NCBI GenBank assembly: GCA_044425705.1
Contig: JAWXVD010000028.1
Location: 1 to 31,812 of the forward strand
Direction: 5' to 3'
Source: JAWXVD01 sp044425705
GTDB lineage: Bacteria > Bacillota > Clostridia > Lachnospirales > Lachnospiraceae
Length of the DNA: 31,812 nt
Shown here: positions 9,037 to 17,083 of the stretch, one piece after another
Layout of the letters: every line of letters starts with the position of its first letter
How positions within the stretch are numbered: the first letter of the stretch is position 1
Position numbers and translations under genes: made by a program
The notes under the pieces: generated by a model
The model's database searches: none
What the model saw: only the letters and a program-made list of their open reading frames with translations
What the model was told of the DNA's origin: nothing

Positions 9037-10417
9037 CCAAGCACTGCAATCCTTGTATAATTTCTTTTTCCGTCAACCCTGCATATCCAAGAATCACTGT
9101 TGGCTGATAATCTGTGATAGGTGCCACTTTATGATCCGATAAAGGATATACTTTTACGCCTACTGCCTCCGCTTGCTCACATAACAACTCTTCATCCACC
9201 TGAAATTTAGCCTGTAACAAGACATGTAATCCTGCATGTTCACCAGTAATATAAAACTTCCTTCTAAATGGCTTCAATCCATTCATAAGTACATCATGCT
9301 TACCTTTATAGATTTTTCTCATTTTATTTAAGTATCGTTCAAAGGCACCACTTCGAATAAATTCATCTAAAATAGTTTGATCAATTCTAGAAACAGTAGA
9401 AGAAACAAAGGATATTCTCTCTTCATACTCTTTCAATAATTTTTTAGGCAATACCATGTAGCTCACACGAATAGCTGGAGCAATCGATTTCGAAAAAGTT
9501 CCTAAATAAATTACATTTCCTTCTTTGTCCGCCCCTTGTAAGGAAGGAATCGGTTTTCCTTTGTAACGAAATTCACTATCATAGTCATCCTCTATAATAT
9601 ATCTATTTTCCTTCTGACCTGCCCATTTTAAAAGTTCCATCCTCCTACCAATAGGCATAATCGTCCCTGTTGGATATTGATGGGAAGGCATTACATAAGC
9701 TAAGTTAGCTTCACTCTTTTCTAATGCTTCTACGCTCATACCATACTCATCCATAGACAAAGGTTTTACTGTAAAACCAAGGGACGTGAAAATACGATAG
9801 GCTTTTTTATAAGTGGGATTTTCAAACCCAATAATTGCCTTTAATGGAAAGAGTAATTGTAGCAACATCAGCAGATAATCATTTCCTGCCCCTACAATTA
9901 TTTGATCCGGGTCACAATTCACCCCTCTTGATGCATGGAGATATTGACCAATGGTCACACGTAAATTGTAATCTCCTTTTGATGAACCTAGGGCAAACAT
10001 TTCACTGCGTTCATCTATTAAGGTTTCCTTAGATATCTTCTTCCATGTAGCATAAGGAAATTCTGCCATATCCACTGCTGTTGGCGAAAAGATATAATCG
10101 TATTTCTTTACTTGCACTTTCTCTGACACCTTGCCTTTATCAGGTAACGTAGGAATTTGATACAAATCCGCCATATTACTAACAAAAAATCCTGTATATG
10201 GCCTTGATTCAATATACCCTTCCGATAATAATTGATCATAGGAAAGTGTTACCGTACTGCGAGAAACCTGCAAATGCTGTGACAAGGCGCGCGTAGAGGG
10301 CAGTCTCTCACCCTGTGCTAACCTGCCCTCTACAATCTCTCTCTTTATATACTCATATATTTGCTCATATAAGTGTTTTTTGTCTTTTAAATCTAACTGC
10401 ATTGTTAATTCGTTCAT
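9020..10417 (-). CDS. MocR-family PLP-dependent transcriptional regulator (GntR HTH + aminotransferase domain)
   Basis: Residues 10-80 form a GntR-type winged helix (LPSTRALSQHLQVSRSTV and SRPYTGFFV). Residues about 110-465 form a fold-type I aminotransferase domain with the PLP-binding motif EDDYDSEFRY at 276-285 and the Schiff-base lysine Lys310 in TFSKSIAPAIR. Proteins of this type (PdxR, GabR, TauR) bind PLP and sometimes an amino-group ligand to control vitamin B6 or amino acid genes. No pdxST or gab genes are in the window, so the target is unknown. The gene starts 21 bp after the glnS stop on the same strand with no terminator between them, so read-through from glnS is likely. The ATG has only a weak, distant ribosome site, which suggests translational coupling. 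Its stop lies inside the shared terminator stem. Confidence 0.9.
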   Translation of the reverse strand: MNELTMQLDLKDKKHLYEQIYEYIKREIVEGRLAQGERLPSTRALSQHLQVSRSTVTLSYDQLLSEGYIESRPYTGFFVSNMADLYQIPTLPDKGKVSEKVQVKKYDYIFSPTAVDMAEFPYATWKKISKETLIDERSEMFALGSSKGDYNLRVTIGQYLHASRGVNCDPDQIIVGAGNDYLLMLLQLLFPLKAIIGFENPTYKKAYRIFTSLGFTVKPLSMDEYGMSVEALEKSEANLAYVMPSHQYPTGTIMPIGRRMELLKWAGQKENRYIIEDDYDSEFRYKGKPIPSLQGADKEGNVIYLGTFSKSIAPAIRVSYMVLPKKLLKEYEERISFVSSTVSRIDQTILDEFIRSGAFERYLNKMRKIYKGKHDVLMNGLKPFRRKFYITGEHAGLHVLLQAKFQVDEELLCEQAEAVGVKVYPLSDHKVAPITDYQPTVILGYAGLTEKEIIQGLQCLEKAWL

Positions 10418-10438
10418 AAGTCTAAACTACCTATTTCC

Positions 10439-12133
10439 TTAGTTCTTTTTAGGTAATACAAAAGAGCTCTTCAAAGAAACAATACGATTGAATACTAAAT
10501 TCTCTGGAGTAGAATCCTTAGAATCCACACAGAAGAAACCTTGTCTCACAAATTGGAAGCTGTCTGGTGCTGTAGCTCCTGCTACCACTGGTTCCATATA
10601 ACATTCTTTCAATGTTACAATTGAATTTGGATTGATATTCAATGTGCCATCTTCATTGTATACACCTTTTTCTTCGTCGATAATATTCTCGTATAATCTT
10701 ACTTCTGCTTTGACAGCTTGCTCAACTGGTACCCAGTGAATGGTTCCCTTTACTTTTCTTCCTGTAAATCCACTTCCACTCTTTGTTTCTGGATCATAAG
10801 TACAATGTACTTCTGTGATTTTACCTGTTTCATCTTTTACGAAGCTTGTACATGTCACAAAGTAAGCATGCATTAAACGCACTTCATTTCCTGGATATAG
10901 ACGGAAGTATTTTTTCACTGGTTCTTCCATGAAATCATCTCTATCAATATATAATTCTCTGCCAAATGGTACTTGTCTTTCGCCCAACTCTGGATTTTCC
11001 ATATTGTTTGGCACTGTCAGAAGTTCACTCTCTCCTTCTGGATAATTATCAATAATTAATTTAATTGGATCTAGTGTTGCCATAATTCTAGGTTTTTTCA
11101 ATTTTAAATCTTCACGAATACAATATTCTAACATAGAATATTCCGCCGAAGAATTACTCTTAGAAACACCACACAATTCTACAAATAGCTTAATAGATTC
11201 TGGTGTGAATCCTCTTCTTCTCAAAGCTGCGATAGATACAAGTCTTGGATCATCCCAACCGTCTACAACACCGTCTTCTACTAATTTTTTAATATATCTT
11301 TTACCTGTCACTACATTAGTAAGGTACATTTTTGCAAATTCAATTTGCTTTGGTGGATTTACATATTCTAATTCTCTAACAACCCAATCGTAGAGTGGTC
11401 TATGGTCTTCAAATTCTAATGTACAAATAGAGTGTGTAATGCCTTCAATAGCATCTTCAATTGGATGCGCGTAATCATACATTGGATAAATCACCCATTG
11501 TGAACCTGTATTGTGGTGTGGAATATGTGCCACGCGATAAATAACAGGATCTCTCATATTCATATTAGGTGATGCCATATCAATTTTGGCACGTAATACC
11601 TTTTCTCCATCAGCTACCTTGTCATTTTTCATATCTTCGAAAAGTGCTAAGTTTTCTTCTATACTTCTACTTGCATAAGGATCTTCTTTTCCTGCCTCTT
11701 TTAAAGTTCCTCTATAAGCACGGATTTCATCTGCTGTTAAATCTGAAACATAAGCTTTCCCTTTTTTGATTAGTTTAATAGCACCTTGGTACATCTCTTC
11801 AAAATAATTAGATGCAAAGAATAATCTATCTTCCCAATTAGCACCTAACCATTTAATATCTGCCATAATAGACTCTACAAATTCGATTTTTTCCTTTGTA
11901 GGATTAGTATCATCAAATCGCATATTAAATTTACCATCATATTTATTCGCTAACCCATAATTCAAAAGAATACTTTTCGCATGTCCAATGTGAAGATATC
12001 CATTGGGTTCTGGTGGAAATCTTGTACATACTGTATTATAAACGCCTTCTGAAAGGTCTTTTTCTATAATTTGTTCAATAAAATTCTTAGACACTACTTT
12101 TGTCTCTTGTGTTTCCATATTTTCCTTGCTCAT
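10439..12133 (-). CDS. glnS: Glutaminyl-tRNA synthetase
   Basis: This class I synthetase charges tRNA-Gln with glutamine in the cytoplasm. HIGH is at residues 48-51 in PPEPNGYLHIGHAKS, with the GlnRS block MRFDDTNP. The catalytic domain (SQWVIYPMYDYAHP, CTLEFEDHRPLYDW) and the C-terminal anticodon-binding barrels (FTGRKVKGTIHWVP, VTLKECYMEP) are intact over 564 residues. The KMSKS-like loop reads VTGKR at 275-279 in place of the usual VMSKR. The start is the ATG at 12133: AGGAG lies 7 nt upstream of it, whereas the ATG at 12148 overlaps that site. It has its own promoter at 12169-12197 and is followed by the MocR gene. The assignment is secure; the loop variant is noted as a finding. Confidence 0.95.
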   Translation of the reverse strand: MSKENMETQETKVVSKNFIEQIIEKDLSEGVYNTVCTRFPPEPNGYLHIGHAKSILLNYGLANKYDGKFNMRFDDTNPTKEKIEFVESIMADIKWLGANWEDRLFFASNYFEEMYQGAIKLIKKGKAYVSDLTADEIRAYRGTLKEAGKEDPYASRSIEENLALFEDMKNDKVADGEKVLRAKIDMASPNMNMRDPVIYRVAHIPHHNTGSQWVIYPMYDYAHPIEDAIEGITHSICTLEFEDHRPLYDWVVRELEYVNPPKQIEFAKMYLTNVVTGKRYIKKLVEDGVVDGWDDPRLVSIAALRRRGFTPESIKLFVELCGVSKSNSSAEYSMLEYCIREDLKLKKPRIMATLDPIKLIIDNYPEGESELLTVPNNMENPELGERQVPFGRELYIDRDDFMEEPVKKYFRLYPGNEVRLMHAYFVTCTSFVKDETGKITEVHCTYDPETKSGSGFTGRKVKGTIHWVPVEQAVKAEVRLYENIIDEEKGVYNEDGTLNINPNSIVTLKECYMEPVVAGATAPDSFQFVRQGFFCVDSKDSTPENLVFNRIVSLKSSFVLPKKN

Positions 12134-12168
12134 TTTCGTTCTCCTCATCTACGTCATAAACTTCTACC

Positions 12169-12197
12169 ATTTTACCATATCAGAAAATAGATAACAA
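12169..12197 (-). promoter_or_regulatory. glnS promoter
   Basis: On the minus strand -35 TTGTTA (12192-12197) and -10 TAAAAT (12169-12174) are 17 bp apart, and the -10 is extended by an upstream TG. It separates glnS transcription from the sulfatase locus upstream. No convincing terminator is seen after the last sulfatase gene, so read-through into glnS remains possible. Confidence 0.7.
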
Positions 12198-12256
12198 GAG
12201 AGGATTTGCAAAGTGGCTACTGGGTAATCTTAGCTAAATTCAAAAACTAAGGTGTC

Positions 12257-13750
12257 TTACTCAAATATAATCCCAGGCCCATATGGTGCCAATCCCACCA
12301 AGATGTAAGAATTGATACATACATCATTGGTTTTCCTTGCAAACTTCCATAATTTCAGACTGAGTTCCTTTAATATCTCACTCTCTTTATACTCACCTAT
12401 CACATTATACATTTCTAATGGGTCATTTTTCAAATCGTATAATTCATCGTAATCAAAACCATTATAGACGTATTTCCACTCTTTTGTAGTTACGGAACGT
12501 TGAATCCCATAAAGTTCATTTCCATTCGTCTGTGTGAAGAATGCATCTTGTATTACTTTAGGTTTTTCATTTTTTAAATATGGCAGGAGGCTATGTCCTG
12601 TAAAATGACGTTCTGTTTGAATGCCTGCTACTTCTAAAAAAGTAGGCGCAAAATCTGCTAATGTAATAAAATCTTCTATGATACGATTAGGACTTGTAAT
12701 CCCCTCTGGCCAACGACAAATGGCCGGGATATGATAGGCACTTTCAAAACAAGGCAAACCTTTACACCAAAGTCCATGTTCTCCCATATAATCTCCATGG
12801 TCAGATAAATAAATCACTAAGGTATTATCTTTCTCTCCACTTTCCTCTAGGGCCTTCATCACTTCTCCAAATAGAAAATCTTCATAGGTGCAATATGCCA
12901 AATAATGTCGCATAGCCTCTATGTGTTCTGCTTCACTTAATTGGTCAAATTTATCCTTTATTTTACGATAAAGACCTGGTTTATCTTTCAATATATCTTT
13001 AAAGTTTTCAGGCAAAGTAATTGTAACATTTTGATATAAGTCTAAATATTCTTGTGGCACAAAATAAGGATCATGAGGTCCCACTGGCCCTACATACTGA
13101 AACCAAGGTTGTCCACCGCTATGATCGATTCCAAACTCTTTATCCACATTACTTCGATTTTTAATAATATCTATGGCATCAAAGATGATATCTTCATCAT
13201 GCTTTGGATTTTCTTCTTCCCCGTAATGGGTGTAGGTTCCATATCCATTTCTTAGAATCTGTCCTAATTTTCTCTCCCCATCATAAGCACAATTTTCATA
13301 TGCTTTCCATTCATATTGCTCTGGCAATTTATAAGTCATATCCCCATTATATTTCGTATTAGGCACCGAAACCATGTCTACACGGTATGTATCAAATCCA
13401 CGATGTAGGGGATTCTCCACTGCACTCACATGCCATTTTCCACTAAAATAAGTGCGATATCCGCTTTCCTTTAAATCTTCACTAAATAATCGAATTCCCT
13501 CATATAAACCTTTTGATAATGCATTCCCTACCTCTACATTATTCCATACACCATGCTCTGATGGGTATAATCCACTAAAAAATGTAGCCCTAGAAGGACA
13601 ACAATGAGGTGCTATGGTATGGGCATTGGAAAAAGTCACTCCCTCTTTTGCAAATTTTGTCACATTGGGTGAAATTGCTCTTTGTTTCGGATATACGCTG
13701 TCACCACGTTGTTGGTCTGTCATAAATACTAGAATATTTGGTCGTTTCAT
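12257..13750 (-). CDS. Cytoplasmic S1-family sulfatase (sulfatase 1)
   Basis: This is a type I formylglycine sulfatase, 497 residues. The N-terminal metal motif is RPNILVFMTDQQ (Asp12). The active-site signature is C50-C-P-S-R54 followed by ATFFSG, with Cys50 the residue to be converted to formylglycine. GKWHV and SDHGDYMGEHG follow as expected. The protein starts directly with the catalytic fold and has no signal peptide, so it should act in the cytoplasm. The chosen ATG at 13750 has an AGGAGG site 5 nt upstream; an earlier in-frame ATG at 13780 has none and would swallow this site. It is the last gene of the sulfatase/GH110 run, 45 bp after sulfatase 2. The substrate is not readable from sequence, but a sulfated galactose-containing oligosaccharide is the contextual guess. 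Confidence 0.9.
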   Translation of the reverse strand: MKRPNILVFMTDQQRGDSVYPKQRAISPNVTKFAKEGVTFSNAHTIAPHCCPSRATFFSGLYPSEHGVWNNVEVGNALSKGLYEGIRLFSEDLKESGYRTYFSGKWHVSAVENPLHRGFDTYRVDMVSVPNTKYNGDMTYKLPEQYEWKAYENCAYDGERKLGQILRNGYGTYTHYGEEENPKHDEDIIFDAIDIIKNRSNVDKEFGIDHSGGQPWFQYVGPVGPHDPYFVPQEYLDLYQNVTITLPENFKDILKDKPGLYRKIKDKFDQLSEAEHIEAMRHYLAYCTYEDFLFGEVMKALEESGEKDNTLVIYLSDHGDYMGEHGLWCKGLPCFESAYHIPAICRWPEGITSPNRIIEDFITLADFAPTFLEVAGIQTERHFTGHSLLPYLKNEKPKVIQDAFFTQTNGNELYGIQRSVTTKEWKYVYNGFDYDELYDLKNDPLEMYNVIGEYKESEILKELSLKLWKFARKTNDVCINSYILVGLAPYGPGIIFE

Positions 13751-13795
13751 AGGAACCTCCTTGCATTTTTCTCTATTCATTGTACAACTTTTAAT

Positions 13796-15322
13796 TTAAG
13801 CATGATCCACCCTGGGCATATACAGGCTTTCTTTTTGCAATTCTGCAAACATATATTTCATCATTAATTCCTGTCTGATATCTGCATATTCTGGATTATT
13901 CCATTGGTTTTTAATTTCATTGGGATCATTTTTCAAATCATACAATTCACCCTCCAATTGATTATACCATATTACCAGTTTATACTCTTTATTTACATAT
14001 GCCCTTAAATTAATGCTATCTCTTTCATGGTTATGTTCACAAATAATATGATTCCGTACTTCTTTTTCTTTTCCTTCCCATACTAGTCGTTGATTCAATC
14101 CAGTCATAGCATATGGAATCTGCACATTGCAATAAGATAGACAAGTAACTGGAATATCCACCAAGCTTTGCATAGATGTATTAACAATTCCTGATGGAAT
14201 TTTATTTGGTAAACTAGCAATCATAGGTACTTTAATCGCATCCTCATACATAAATGGGCCTTTTGCAATTAATCCATGTTGTCCAAAATAGTGGCCATGA
14301 TCTGTCGTAAATACAATCAATGTATTGTCCGTTAATCCTAATTCGTCTAATTTATCTAATATCTTCCCTATATATTTATCCATCAAAGATACCATGGCAT
14401 AATAAATTGCCATATCTTTTCTTTTTTCTTCCAATCCCCTATGGGTATGACTTACCATACCGTGAAGAGCGTACCCACTTCTTTCATATGCACTATAATC
14501 AGGATTATCTTCTTGAGTTTTTTGAACCACAATCGGGCTATCCTCATGTTCCCCTTGTATCATTTCTGGCAATGTCAAATCCTCTGGGCGATACAGATCA
14601 ACCCAATTTTTAGGTACTAAATATTTAGGATGAGGATCAAAAAAACTAGCCCACAAGAAAAAATAATCACCATTATTCTTGTATTCCTCTAACTGTTTAT
14701 TTGTTTCCTCTGCGATCCACGCATCATAATGGTATTCTTCTGGAATATCCCACTCCCATTGTATATTGGGATCTTTATTTCCCGTTGGTGCTACAAAATA
14801 ATCTTTCCAATTATCACATCCTTTTTCCTCTAACCATGCAACATAGTGTTGACCCACATGCGCTTCCGAAGTATGATTTCTTGCTAACTTTGCTGTTTGA
14901 AATCCATAAAAATCTTGATCGAAATTTTTCCAAAAATCGATATCTTGTAAAATCGGATAAGCTTCTAACGATGGGTAGTCCGTTGTCGAAGTTAACGGTT
15001 GAAAGTGGGCTTTACCTATCAATGCTGTTTTCATACCATCCTCTTGCATTAATTTCCCTATTGTCGTTTCCGTTTCTGGTAATTTTGTACCCAATGTCCA
15101 TGCCCCATGCTGTGATGGATATGTCCCTGTAATTAAAGATGCCCTAGTTGGTGTACAGGTAGGATTCACTGTATATGCGTGATCAAAACATGTGCCACAA
15201 TCGCATAATCTATCTAAATTAGGTGTACAAATTTCAGGGTTAAATTTCCCTATTGTATTAAAATGTTGTTGATCTGATGTAATATACAAAATATTATATT
15301 TCTCATTTACTTCCTTTTGCAT
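13796..15322 (-). CDS. Cytoplasmic S1-family sulfatase (sulfatase 2)
   Basis: This is a type I formylglycine sulfatase, 508 residues. Metal-binding ITSDQQ (Asp17) is followed by the active-site signature C56-T-P-T-R60 in NPTCTPTRASLITG. IGKAHF takes the usual GKWH place, and the second metal motif is FTTDHGHYFGQHGLIAKG. The C-terminal LYDLKNDPNEIKN block is typical of bacterial polysaccharide sulfatases. There is no signal peptide. I chose the ATG at 15322 because AGGAG lies 8 nt before it; an in-frame ATG at 15349 precedes that site. It lies 76 bp after the GH110-like gene and 45 bp before sulfatase 1, in one apparent operon. Its C-terminal third differs enough from sulfatases 1 and 3 to suggest a different sulfate position or sugar, which is inference only. 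Confidence 0.9.
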   Translation of the reverse strand: MQKEVNEKYNILYITSDQQHFNTIGKFNPEICTPNLDRLCDCGTCFDHAYTVNPTCTPTRASLITGTYPSQHGAWTLGTKLPETETTIGKLMQEDGMKTALIGKAHFQPLTSTTDYPSLEAYPILQDIDFWKNFDQDFYGFQTAKLARNHTSEAHVGQHYVAWLEEKGCDNWKDYFVAPTGNKDPNIQWEWDIPEEYHYDAWIAEETNKQLEEYKNNGDYFFLWASFFDPHPKYLVPKNWVDLYRPEDLTLPEMIQGEHEDSPIVVQKTQEDNPDYSAYERSGYALHGMVSHTHRGLEEKRKDMAIYYAMVSLMDKYIGKILDKLDELGLTDNTLIVFTTDHGHYFGQHGLIAKGPFMYEDAIKVPMIASLPNKIPSGIVNTSMQSLVDIPVTCLSYCNVQIPYAMTGLNQRLVWEGKEKEVRNHIICEHNHERDSINLRAYVNKEYKLVIWYNQLEGELYDLKNDPNEIKNQWNNPEYADIRQELMMKYMFAELQKESLYMPRVDHA

Positions 15323-15398
15323 CTCTCTATCTCCTCGCATACCTATCATATAGGATCATTCAACCAAAGACTGAACAATTCTATTCCAATTTACATTT

Positions 15399-17030
15399 CT
15401 AATTCATATCCAAACTTCCAATACCTTCATGATGCAATGGTAATTTATTGCTACACGTCTCATTTACATCTATAATTTCATTATCTTTTATCACCAATTT
15501 CTCAATGCTACGAGCATACGTTAATGGCCATCCATTCATTACGATTGTATTACTTTCTATCCTTATTAATTTATGATAAAATTTATTCTCCACTAATTCT
15601 TCCATTTCAGGATCAATATCAATCAAAGCATGTCCCCACTCCTTATTGCATGTAGATTCCAAATGATTTTCTCTTATTATCACTTCACAACATCCACCAG
15701 ATTCAAACCAAAAATTCATATCTCCACTAATTTTAATAGCAGCGCCTTCTGTTTTAAAAATATTATTATCAATCACTGTTTTTTTTCGTGAGGTTAAAAG
15801 AATTCCTCTAGCTCTATTATTCTGCACTACATTTCTTCTGAAAATCACTTCTGGATAAGAGTCACAATCATCAATACAGTATGAATTTCCTTCTATAAAA
15901 TCAAAAGTTTCTTTGAATGTTAATATGGCATATTTTTTATTCAACACCTGTTTTGATTGCAATGTCACACAACCAACTCCCAACATCGTATTTCTATCTA
16001 AAATTTCTATGGTTCCACCAGGTTCTAAACCAAAAATTCCTTCCTGTTGAAAATGACCAATTTGTATCACAACACTATTTGTAGAAAGAATTTTATCTAC
16101 TACTAAATAATTACCATGTACATTAAAAGCATCGTCTAATTGACTTTCAAACAAACAATTTTGTACAGTAACTACTCCCCTACATCCAACAAAATGTGTA
16201 GCATCTGCATTAGAAGAAACAACCCTCACACTATCTTTATTGGTGGCTACTTTTATTTTTTCAAGTGTTACAGTATCACAAAATTGTGCAACTATAGCCA
16301 TGGTTCCTGCTTGTTTTATCTGTAATCCTTCTAATAAAATTTGTTCGCTATTATCCATTGCAATTCCTGGAACAAATCTTTTTTCGTGTTTAATGGTCAT
16401 CATGCTACCCACATCAGCTATTCTAGCAAAAGGATATCTTACTTCTAACACACCTTCTTCTGGTTCACTAGCCTTTACGATACCCCGTGGGAACGTATCA
16501 ACTGCTCCTACGATAGGTCCTTTTTTCACCGTATCATATTCTAGAAAACCATGTATATGGGATTCATCATAATCTTCACCAACAAAATGTACGATTCCTT
16601 GTTCTATCTCGAATGGAAATACAGTTTTATCAATTTTGATTCTCACATGCTCTTTTGAAGCTTCTTCTACAATGCCTTGACTAAATAATGGGCGTTTATA
16701 GTCTATGGAAAAATTTTTGAGTACAATATTTTTAGAATCTTTAATCCAAAAAGGCATCATTCTTCCCGTCATCATAAAAAGAGAACCATTTCCATCAATT
16801 GCAATATTGTTCTTCCTTATAATAGGAAAAGCAATTTGCTTTAAACTGTAATCATTATTCGTAATATAACAAAATTCTTCATAGGCATACTTTGCTTTAA
16901 ACTCATAGGTATCTGGCTCAAAAATAATATATACATCGCCTTCTATATTTTGCATCAAGCGATTCATATATAAAGCAATATCTCCCATAGCTTCTTTTTC
17001 TATTATTTTCTGACTAATTACTATTTTCAT
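15399..17030 (-). CDS. GH110-like alpha-1,3-galactosidase (parallel beta-helix)
   Basis: This 543-residue protein is a right-handed beta-helix with the marks of glycoside hydrolase family 110, inverting enzymes that remove terminal alpha-1,3-linked galactose (blood group B, linear alpha-Gal, or carrageenan-type oligosaccharides). Recognisable blocks are NADATHFVGCRG (274-285), QLDDAFNVHG (297-306), NNRARGILL (404-412) and GDMNFWFESGG (436-446). Asp276, Asp299 and Asp300 have the spacing of the three aspartates I remember as catalytic in GH110. There is no signal peptide, unlike secreted Bacteroides relatives, so it should act in the cytoplasm on imported sugar. I prefer the ATG at 17030, preceded by AAGGGAAAG, over the ATG at 17057, which has no ribosome site. 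It is flanked by sulfatases on both sides in the same operon. Family assignment is good; the exact linkage is inferred. Confidence 0.85.
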   Translation of the reverse strand: MKIVISQKIIEKEAMGDIALYMNRLMQNIEGDVYIIFEPDTYEFKAKYAYEEFCYITNNDYSLKQIAFPIIRKNNIAIDGNGSLFMMTGRMMPFWIKDSKNIVLKNFSIDYKRPLFSQGIVEEASKEHVRIKIDKTVFPFEIEQGIVHFVGEDYDESHIHGFLEYDTVKKGPIVGAVDTFPRGIVKASEPEEGVLEVRYPFARIADVGSMMTIKHEKRFVPGIAMDNSEQILLEGLQIKQAGTMAIVAQFCDTVTLEKIKVATNKDSVRVVSSNADATHFVGCRGVVTVQNCLFESQLDDAFNVHGNYLVVDKILSTNSVVIQIGHFQQEGIFGLEPGGTIEILDRNTMLGVGCVTLQSKQVLNKKYAILTFKETFDFIEGNSYCIDDCDSYPEVIFRRNVVQNNRARGILLTSRKKTVIDNNIFKTEGAAIKISGDMNFWFESGGCCEVIIRENHLESTCNKEWGHALIDIDPEMEELVENKFYHKLIRIESNTIVMNGWPLTYARSIEKLVIKDNEIIDVNETCSNKLPLHHEGIGSLDMN

Positions 17031-17083
17031 CTTTCCCTTACTTTCACAATCCTTCATTTTCTTTATAGATTTTACTTTGCAAA

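Noticed and set aside
12227..12256. Terminator after sulfatase 1 (CTTAG...CTAAG)
   Set aside because: The stem is only 5 bp with a 13-nt loop and no U-tract; evidence is too weak to call.
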